From the NCBI GenBank assembly GCA_038503035.1, contig JAVSML010020408.1:81791-145790 (forward strand): a DNA stretch of 64,000 nucleotides, in the 5' to 3' direction. The position numbers and the translations under genes are program-made. The notes beneath the pieces were generated by a model that was given only the letters and a program-made list of their open reading frames with translations, ran no database searches and had not been told where the DNA came from. This DNA is from Crocodylus rhombifer (lineage: Eukaryota > Chordata > Crocodylia > Crocodylidae). The first letter of the stretch is position 1; the number at the start of each line of letters is the position of its first letter. Positions 56,824 through 64,000 of this stretch are shown here, one piece after another.

Positions 56824-59800
56824 TAGGCAGTGGTTAATGCGCACTTGCTTATGCTCAAGTGAAATTACCATTTGCTGATCTTATCCATAAATTCATATAT
56901 TCAGAGGTTGCAAAATGACTGTGTTATTTAGCCACTTTGTTCCCGATCCTGCTATGGTATATATTAAAATGTAAAATATGTCCACAATCCGGAAACCTGG
57001 AGAAGAATTTGAATGCAAGTCCTCATTTCTAGCACTCTGAGCGTACAGAGGAGTACAAGCAGGAGTTTTTCTCCCCAGATACCTGAAAAACACAAGCAAG
57101 CACATTAGGCCAGACGCCTGGTCTTTGCTTTGGCCCCTTATGCAAACGTGCTGCAAATCTACCCTTAGGCAAGCTGCTGCGAATTGTCTCAGTACTGGGG
57201 AGCGAAGGAGTCTCAGCTTGCAGCGATCCCCGGGGGCTGACCGCACGCAGCTTTCTCCTAGCCCGGCCAGGGCAGGGAGCACGGCCAGAGGGCTCTGTCA
57301 TTACGAAATAAAATTCAGAGCGCGGAGCCCAAAGGCCCCCTCTGCCCCGTCCTGCACTGAGCATCCCCGAGGCAGACACGGCAGCCTGTTTTCGGACTAA
57401 GGAGATTCTTTTCTTTCAGGTCCTGGTTTCAAGTGACGTATTCTCCAGGTGACCGCAGGCTAACATCTGATCTCTCATGCTCCCCGTCTCTAATGGAAGC
57501 TGCTGGCACTCGCCTCCAAGAGCGGCACTTTGACTCTTCATTACAACTTCCAGGCTTTGCCAAAGCTGGAACAGCGCAGAGTGAACCGCCGGAGTTAGGG
57601 AGAGGCTGGCTGCAGGCCAGGGGCTGCGTGTGCCCAGGAGGGAGAGGAGGAGGAGGAGGAGGAAGAAAGGGGCCACGTGGGCGTGCAGAAAGAGAAGCCT
57701 AGCCTTGTCCGGCTATAAATAAATGTGCAGGGCTGCTCCGGCAGAAAGGGGTGGGCGGAAGTGCAGACCGGTTAATATTTCGCCTGAATGGAGTCATCCG
57801 TCACGGGGAGGGGGGCGGGAAACTGATAAGACTGCAAACAACTAGTAGCAAAAGCCACCGAACTGGCCTGGTAGGAATTGCTGCGACCCATAACAGGACT
57901 GAACAGCCTCTCGTGCCAGCGCCAGCTCAGCAGGAATCCCTTTTGTATGCACCCGGTGCCAGCTCAAGTCCTCTGCAGCTAAACTGCCTCCTTCAGCCCG
58001 AAATGAAGCAGAGGTTCCATGCAATGCAATGACCAATTAATATTCATGTGATAATTCTCGCCTAAAAGTGCATCAAATTATTTTAAACGATGCCATTCGG
58101 GAGGTAGTAGTCTCTGTTCGTCGGGGGCAGGCGGCTCAGAGCATGTCCGAGCCTGTCCCCCTGGAGTCGCTTACCTCTGTCCTTTCCTGTCCAGTCTGTC
58201 GGGGCGGGTGTTATTTGCCTCCCGCTCGGCCCCTGGTTCTCAGAAACTAACCATGGTTTTTAATGAGCTGCCTACATTAGCTCGTGACTGACAAAAGCCA
58301 TGTCCTACTTCCACTCCCGCAAGCCTTGAGCAGCGCAGGCCCAGGCAAGCACACCGGATGAAGGACCAGCTTGGCTGGCTCCAGGCCGAGAGGATGAGGA
58401 CAGCGGTCCAGTGACAAGGCTCCAGTTTGCTCACCTGCCTTGGAGGTCTGCAGCTTTGCTGCTCAGCTAGCCCCCAAAATATCCCTACGTGAGAGTCTCT
58501 CTTTCTCTGCGGACCAAAAATATCACCCCCAGGCCAGTAAGAACCGTGTACACGCAAGGCAGGAAACACAGCCGCAAAGCTGCGCCCCGTAGGCAACTAT
58601 TGCAGTGTAGTCTGAAAGCCGGCCAAGCCAGGCTATTTGAGAAGCAACCCCAAGGCCAGGTGCCCCTCACAGCACCCTGCCCCCAGACTGTGACAGCAAA
58701 AGGCATCAAACTCCAGCGCTCCTCTTTTCTGCGCACAGCCCAGCCCCTGAACGGAGAGAGGGCAATGCCCCACTGCGGACACCTCGCAGCAGCCTAACCG
58801 CTTCTCCCTTCTGGTCCAGTCCTCGGGACGTCTCCTCCTGCCCTCTCCCCCAGCTCAAGCTCCCATCCCTCTCCCAAAGCCTGCCCCTCGGCCTGCTGGA
58901 GCCCTCACCTGAAACCCCTATCGACAGACCAACATCTGGACAACCACAATTCTTCCTTTTTCAATTTCAATTTTTATTGATTTTGGAGGCACTCATTTCA
59001 GAGATGTATGGTGTCATTGGATTATACTGCTCAGCAATTTATTTGTGTCTCTCTTTATGCGCTGGATTGATTCTTCTTTCACTGGAGTCTCAAGAAAAGA
59101 GGCTGCCCTCATAGTTAGCTGGCTATCATGACTGCTCACGTAGCCCTGAACTATTAGGTAGCGTTGCTCCAAGAAATTCTGAGCCGAGGTAATTTGGAGA
59201 CTAAATCAAGTTTTATCACTGGATGAGGTTAGTGGATATTAATGGCAGGGCAGGAGTTTGCACTGAATCATTAATGTGAATAAATGGAGAGCTAATGTTT
59301 AATGTTTTATACAGCGAGTGCTAATAATTTCTGAAAAAGGCGGGGAAATACTGCAAGCTATGTTGAATATGGTAGCAAGGGAGTCCTAGGCTGGCAAGAT
59401 GGCTGTTCTCGTATCTCAGCAGTGGTCATGCTTTGTGCACCATACTGGGTGCATTTACATGAGATGTTTACTGTGGAGCAAATTAATCAACTCCGCAGTA
59501 AAGTCTCAGCATCTACATGTGCAGCCATATTAAACTGCAGTAAACTAATAAACGCTGCCATAGGATGCTATGTGGATGGAGAAGAGCGTGTCGCATAGCT
59601 GACATGGTGCAAATCCACACCTGCACATACTCGCACCCAGGTCCTAATAGTGTTAGCTGTTCAACTACATTTGAAAGGTTCTGCACTGGAGCTGAATCAA
59701 TAGGGAGGGAACCGAGACAATAAAACATTTGGAGCCAACCACTCTGATGACAAACCTCTTGCTGAACTTTGCACTTGGGAACGCAGTTTAGAAATGGTGC

Positions 59801-60989
59801 AGATGAATCCTGCAGACAACAGTTCACTGGAAGTGCCACTAGGAAAAGCTGCTCATGCATCTGGATTGACAGGGATGTTCAGAAATGCTCAGCAGGCGCA
59901 ATGATTACTCTTTCAACAGATAGGATCTCCGTTCAAGCTGTGCATGCTGCGGAGGCTATTAATGAGTGTGCGCTCTCCATCAGGTGGGAAAATGCCCAGA
60001 AGCATGCAAAACCTAACTGGCTCCACCCTAGCAGGAAGACGAGTCTAAGGTTAAGGAGCTGAAGTTTGACAAGTTTTGCTTGCAGCTGATACCACCTAGT
60101 GAACACCCTCAGGCTAGGAGAGGTCAGACCTGCAACCCCTGTGCCCCAGAAAGCTCCTAAAGACCTCCCAGGCACACCCTGGACCTGTGCGAGAGAAACT
60201 CTCTCTCTGGAACGAGGCATTTATCCTTGCTACAATGTGCAGGAAAGACATATTGCTCCCGCATCCTCTTCCTAGCCTCTGTCACTGATAATCTGCCATG
60301 CTGTTTGCTTTCCTAGATGATAAACTCCAGATCCAGTAATATTTTTTATTGCATATATTTCCAACTCTTTGTGAAATGTGGGAAGTCCAAGTGCCACTGA
60401 TAACCAACTAAATCATCAGGCTGCTCTAAACCGACCAAAATGCTTGTTGTCGTATTCTGGCAGAGAACAAGATCCACAGTCTGTTGCATGGAACTGGGTT
60501 ACCCAAGGCAGACAATAACTAACTTCTCAGTGGACAGATCTGATTTGGTTATATCTTCTTTAACTACAACTTCTTCTCGGTACTTGAGATACTAAACCCA
60601 TTGTCCTCTTTTTTATTGAGAGAGAGAGAGACTGGTAAAAAAAAAAAGCAGAAAGTTAAGAGTTAAAAAAACACTAACAGCTAAATCAAACAAAAATACA
60701 TGAACAGTGGAACATCACATAGCAACAAGAGAGAATTATGATGAAGAAATGATTACAGTGTAGGAAGGATACAAAAGAGAACATTATAAAAGACTGTGTT
60801 TTAAAAAGAAGTAGATGCAAGGGGAAAATACATATAAATAGGGAAAATGCATAGGGATCAAGAAACTGTTTTATGAAACCCTAAAATCCCTGATTTTAGC
60901 ATTGAAATACAGGCTGTGCATAATATTTTACAATTGTTATGGACATCATCTGACGTTCTCAGAGTCCTGCACATCTGCAAAGATGCAAT
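56824..60989. other. Gene-free stretch with a GC-rich patch
   Basis: Unique DNA. The 57150-57810 and 58080-58220 parts are GC- and CpG-enriched and include a (GGA)n tract at 57645-57663. The 58930-60980 part is AT-rich, with a (GA)n and A11 stretch near 60620-60650. No exon was recognised. Confidence 0.35.
57710..57815 (+). promoter_or_regulatory. TATA motif and GC box within a CpG-rich patch
   Basis: GGCTATAAATAAATG (57711-57725) is a strong TATA-type match inside otherwise GC-rich DNA, and GGGGGGCGGG (a GC box/Sp1-like site) lies at about 57809-57819. The arrangement could be a core promoter or regulatory element, but no first exon or ORF with recognisable content follows. Confidence 0.2.
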
Positions 60990-61266
60990 GAACAGACAGA
61001 AATCGTAGTTATTAAGGGACCCTCATAGTCTTCTGGTTTTCCCTTGTGCAGAACAAAGACTGCAGAATTTCTAATATTGAGTTTAATCCTCAAACCGACA
61101 TCCAGCCCTGACTGAAAGGCCCCAAGTGGTAGCGAATCCACCACATCCTTCTGCAAGTCAATGCCGTCATTAACCACCTCCCAGTCCAAAGTTTGAAACT
61201 TTGCTGATTTCTGTCTCCATTATTCTGTCTTTTTTTCCTGGGAAGTTAAACAGCCCTCTTTGATTA
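60990..61266 (-). mobile_element. Old CR1 LINE 3' region, first part (antisense)
   Basis: TTATTAAGGGACCCTCATAG, CCTCAAACCGACATCCAGCC, CTGACTGAAAGGCCCCAAGT, GAATCCACCACATCC, ATTAACCACCTCCCAGTCC and AGCCCTCTTTGATTA follow the antisense 3' region of a widespread amniote CR1 ('..actgaaagactccaagtgatggagaatccaccacatcc..ccattggatcttg..agagccctctattatta..'). The element is interrupted at about 61266 by a sense-strand CR1, and its continuation resumes near 62095. Confidence 0.7.
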
Positions 61267-61900
61267 GGTTTGGGGTGCTAACAGCATAACAGCATCTTGC
61301 ATCCATAGGTGCTTCTCGAGCAAATCCCGGGACGTCATTCTCCCCTTGTACTCGGCCTTGGTGAGGCCGCAGCTGGAGTACTGCGTCCAGTTTTGGGCTC
61401 CACAATTCAAAAAGGATGTGGAGAAGCTTGAGAGAGTCCAGAGGAGAGCCACGCGCATGATCAGAGGTCAGGAAAACAGATCTTATGATGACAGGCTGAG
61501 AGCCACGGGACTCTTTAGCCTGGAAAAGCGCAGGCTCAGGGGTGATCTGATGGCCACCTGTAAGTTTATCAGGGGTGACCACCGGGATCTGGGGGAACGT
61601 CTGTTCACCAGAGCGCCCCATGGGATGACAAGGTTGAACGGTCACAAACTCCTGCAAGACCGTTTCAGGCTGGACATAAGGAAGAACTTCTTTACTGTCC
61701 GAGCCCCCAAGGTCTGGAACAGTCTGCCAGCGGAGGTGGTTCAAGCGCCTACATTGAACACCTTCAAGAGTAAATTGGATGCTTATCTTGCTGGGATCCT
61801 GTGACCCCAGCTGACTTCCTGCCCTTTGGGCAGGGGGCTGGACTCGATGATCTCCCGAGGTCCCTTCCAGCCCTGATGTCTATGAAATCTATGAAACTCT
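61267..61900 (+). mobile_element. Young 5'-truncated CR1 LINE nested in an older CR1
   Basis: It starts with ANSI..CIHRCFSSKSRDVI (from about 61277) and runs with an intact frame to the ORF2 stop at about 61804. The 3' UTR follows, with GGGGGCTGGACTCGATGATC, TCCCGAGGTCCCTTCCAGCC, and a tail of TCTATGAAATCTATGAAAC. The uninterrupted coding frame and crisp tail make this the youngest LINE in the window. It lies inside the antisense CR1 of 60990-61266 and 62095-62290. Confidence 0.92.
61268..61804 (+). pseudogene. CR1 ORF2 C-terminal fragment, frame intact
   Basis: About 178 codons of the region downstream of the RT active site: LYSALVRPQLEYCVQFWAPQ, KLERVQRRATRMIRG, FSLEKRRLRGDLMATCKFI, RLDIRKNFFTVRAPKVWNSL, PAEVV and a terminal LAGIL-stop. 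This part is the conserved C-terminal tail of CR1 ORF2 and carries no RT catalytic residues or endonuclease. The frame is open because the insertion is recent, not because the fragment could work. The DNA immediately upstream (TAG at 61265-61267) belongs to the host element. Confidence 0.9.
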
Positions 61901-62094
61901 TTTGGGAAGGGATGTGCTTTTTAACCCAGATAGTTTTATCAGGAGAACCCCCAAGAGCAGATACGGTTACATCGAGGTTACAGGAATAAGCAGCTACACA
62001 CAGATATGGCTGCACGCAGTCTTGCAAGGCTGCAGCTTTGTAACCACACTGCGATAATGAGAGGAGTGCACTTTTGGGGTGTAGCCATAACCTT
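61901..62094. other. Unexplained 194-bp segment between CR1 halves
   Basis: This lies between the tail of the young sense CR1 and the resumption of the old antisense CR1. It does not follow the CR1 order, so it may be a third insertion or a rearranged part. It contains TCTTTTGGGAAGGGATGTGC and TTTTGGGGTGTAGCCATAAC but no terminal repeats that I can confirm. Confidence 0.4.
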
Positions 62095-62290
62095 GCATAT
62101 ACACTCCTCTCTTTGTAGGTACTTAGACACCAGAGCTGAATCAGTCCTTAGCTTTCACTTTGATGAGCTAAACAGACTCAGCTCCTTATGTTTCTCATTC
62201 TGAGATGAATCCTCCAAGCCATGAATCCTTCTTACAGATTTCTCTGGACCCTGTTTTCAGCACAAGCACCAGAACTGTGGATGCAGTCCG
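62095..62290 (-). mobile_element. Old CR1 LINE 3' region, second part (antisense)
   Basis: CTCCTCTCTTTGTAGGTACT, GAGCTAAACAGACTCAGCTC, CTTATGTTTCTCATTCTGAG, TTCTCTGGACCCTGTTTTCA and CACCAGAACTGTGGATGCAG follow the same antisense CR1 region ('..ccatgtaggtacttatagactg..aaactaaatagactgagctccttgagtctttcac..ctctgaaccctctccaat..acaccagaactggacacagt..'). They come directly after the blocks found at 60990-61266. The two parts are therefore halves of one element. Confidence 0.75.
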
Positions 62291-64000
62291 CATCGGCTCA
62301 ATGGGACTATTCCTGGGGGTGACCTTACCAATGTGCTTACGTGCTTTGCTTAAGCAGGGATATCACTTGTAAGGACTTGAACCCCCACCCCGCTGTTTGC
62401 CATCACTTGTGCTCTGTCCTGTCATTCAGAATTGCTGTAGCATGTTGGATCCAATACTGCATTCTTTTCACCCATTAAACCTGCAATTCTGGAGTGTGTG
62501 CTGTGAGCAAGGCATATAGGTTGGGACTTGGGTGACCTTCTCCATGCGCAGGGCTGGAACAAGCTGGTAAGCAGTGCACAAGCCTTGCACAGGAGAGAAA
62601 TCCTCCCAAAACAGGGACTGAAAAGCCAGAGTAATCTCTTTAGCCCTAACTGCAAATGAACCAATTTCCGAGGCAATATTCCTATACCTGAAAAGTCTCT
62701 CTCTTTCTCAGATAAATATATTCAAGGAGGAATGCTAAGAGGGAAAAATCCATCACAAAGAAAATAATTATTTAGATTGTAAAAAGGAGGGAAATTGTAT
62801 CTTGAAAATATTTCCTTCTTTGAGATAAACATTAGCTCCTGCTGCAGACATGTTCTCCGTACACCGTATCAGATTTATTCTCAGCCAGGATTTTGTCACC
62901 TTTGCCGAGCACCGGCTAACCCATGTAAGTATTCCTCAACGTGAGTAGGGATTGGGTAATCTAATTGTAAATTAGGAATCCCACGCCACCCTCTTGGACC
63001 GTGTTTAACCAACACTGTAAAATCTTTTATCTACCTGCACAAAAAAGACAATCTCCAAACTGATAACACTTGGAAGGTAACCTCCTCCCAAGAGCCATAC
63101 CGCCTGCCCCATATACATGCCATGCTGTATTCTAGGTTATTGTGATTTATCACACGGACACTCTGCAGGCCAGGTTTTAAAGGGATTTGGGTGCATAACT
63201 CCTACGGAAATCTGACCGTTGGTCTAGGACTCCAGTATTTCTTTATGGCCATTTGGCAACAGTACTTAACAACACATGGCACTGAGGGTTTCTCATATTC
63301 ACTTCTATTTTCTACTCTTTTCCCAACACGAGGAAAGTTAAACACGTTCTTCTTGGCTATGCGCACACTCTCCAGCCATGGCTTAGCTGTTGTCCTCATG
63401 CCCTAATGCAACCTGGGTGCTGCCGCAACAAGCTGCCTTTGAAAGGGCAGCACATAAACAGGTGTGTGCACACTGGCAGGATAAACGTCTGCAGAACTAC
63501 AGTCTTTACAATTCAGGGCCAAACCCTGCCTGGGGCAAAGCAGTTACACGTCAGGGCAGGAGCTGCCCTCCAGGCACCAAGTTCAGCAGGAAACCCCTTG
63601 TGCAATGGGACTCATAGTACATATTCCTGTTCAGACTGCGAGACCTGGGCTTTATGGAGCTCACAGCTTTGCATAACGGAGCGGTTCTGATTGTACTGCA
63701 TCTCTTGTTTGTAAGTCACAGGCTGCTCCCGATGTGCAGCTGCTTGGGTCAGCATGTCTTCTGCTCTACAGGCTCTCTCTAATTAAGCCCTCCCTTCACC
63801 ATCAAAAGAGTGCTAGCACAGCAGGCACAGAGCAAAAGCCAAGAGCAGTTAGTTTTGCCCTTTTTTTTGCTGCAGCTGAATTCTGTAGGTATTGGGCCTG
63901 GAGCAAGGTCTTGGACCCTGGTTCTGCTAAGACTCTTAGAGGTGGCCTGCTCTTTTGAAGAACCAGCTGGGAAGTTCTTCCACCGCTGGTGTCGGCATTG
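62291..64000. other. Gene-free stretch to window end
   Basis: Unique DNA of mixed composition with short open frames (up to 94 codons at 63406-63690) lacking domains. No RNA gene, repeat or exon was recognised. Confidence 0.35.

Noticed and set aside
61220..61744. 174-codon minus-strand frame as a gene
   Set aside because: It is the antisense shadow of the CR1 ORF2 C-terminal coding sequence at 61268-61804.

Overview
The window looks like intergenic (or very long intronic) DNA from a non-mammalian amniote. The identifiable repeats are dominated by CR1-type LINE fragments, with a few MIR/L2-like short repeats and one retroviral solo LTR. I saw no Alu, B1 or L1-type sequence. The tail of the youngest CR1 copy (61262-61900, ending in a TCTATGAAA-type reiteration), together with heavy CR1 load and low SINE density, points to a crocodilian first and a turtle or bird second. 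That assignment is inference; no single-copy gene was found to anchor it.

I found no convincing protein-coding exon. Nearly all open frames are short, overlap on both strands and have no recognisable domain. The only frames with recognisable protein similarity are reverse-transcriptase ORF2 remnants of CR1 elements (49303-50239 +, 61268-61804 +, and decayed antisense pieces near 15.5, 45.4 and 61-62 kb). No rRNA, intact tRNA, CRISPR or bacterial-type operon is present.

Layout: 0-4.4 kb holds two antisense copies of one CR1 subfamily. At 4.5 kb is a compound (TA)/(TG)/(AG) microsatellite. From 7.2 to 10.8 kb lies a comparatively GC- and CpG-rich stretch ending in a TATAAAAGG motif. The 11.8-12.5 kb stretch carries the longest open frame in the window (219 codons, no recognisable similarity). 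At 13.0-13.2 kb is a dense cluster of SOX, FOX and nuclear-receptor-like motifs. From 15 to 30 kb there are old CR1/L3-like and MIR/L2-like fragments in otherwise AT-rich unique DNA. At 30.9-31.1 kb is a large imperfect palindrome. A 656-bp solo LTR with perfect 5-bp target duplications sits at 33967-34622, and a 27-bp-arm hairpin at 35.5 kb. The 36-45 kb and 46-49 kb stretches are mostly unique AT-rich DNA with scattered repeats. A decayed CR1 with RT motifs lies at about 49.06-50.33 kb. A tRNA-like relic and hairpins occur at 52.4-52.7 kb, and a GC-rich patch with a TATA motif and GC box at 57.1-57.8 kb. A nested LINE-in-LINE insertion occupies 61.0-62.3 kb.

Functionally this is a record of transposon insertion and decay across a gene-poor region, with a few motif clusters that could be distal regulatory elements. 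I found no evidence for a new multi-gene system here. The best-supported observations are the solo LTR, the nested CR1 pair and the two large inverted repeats.
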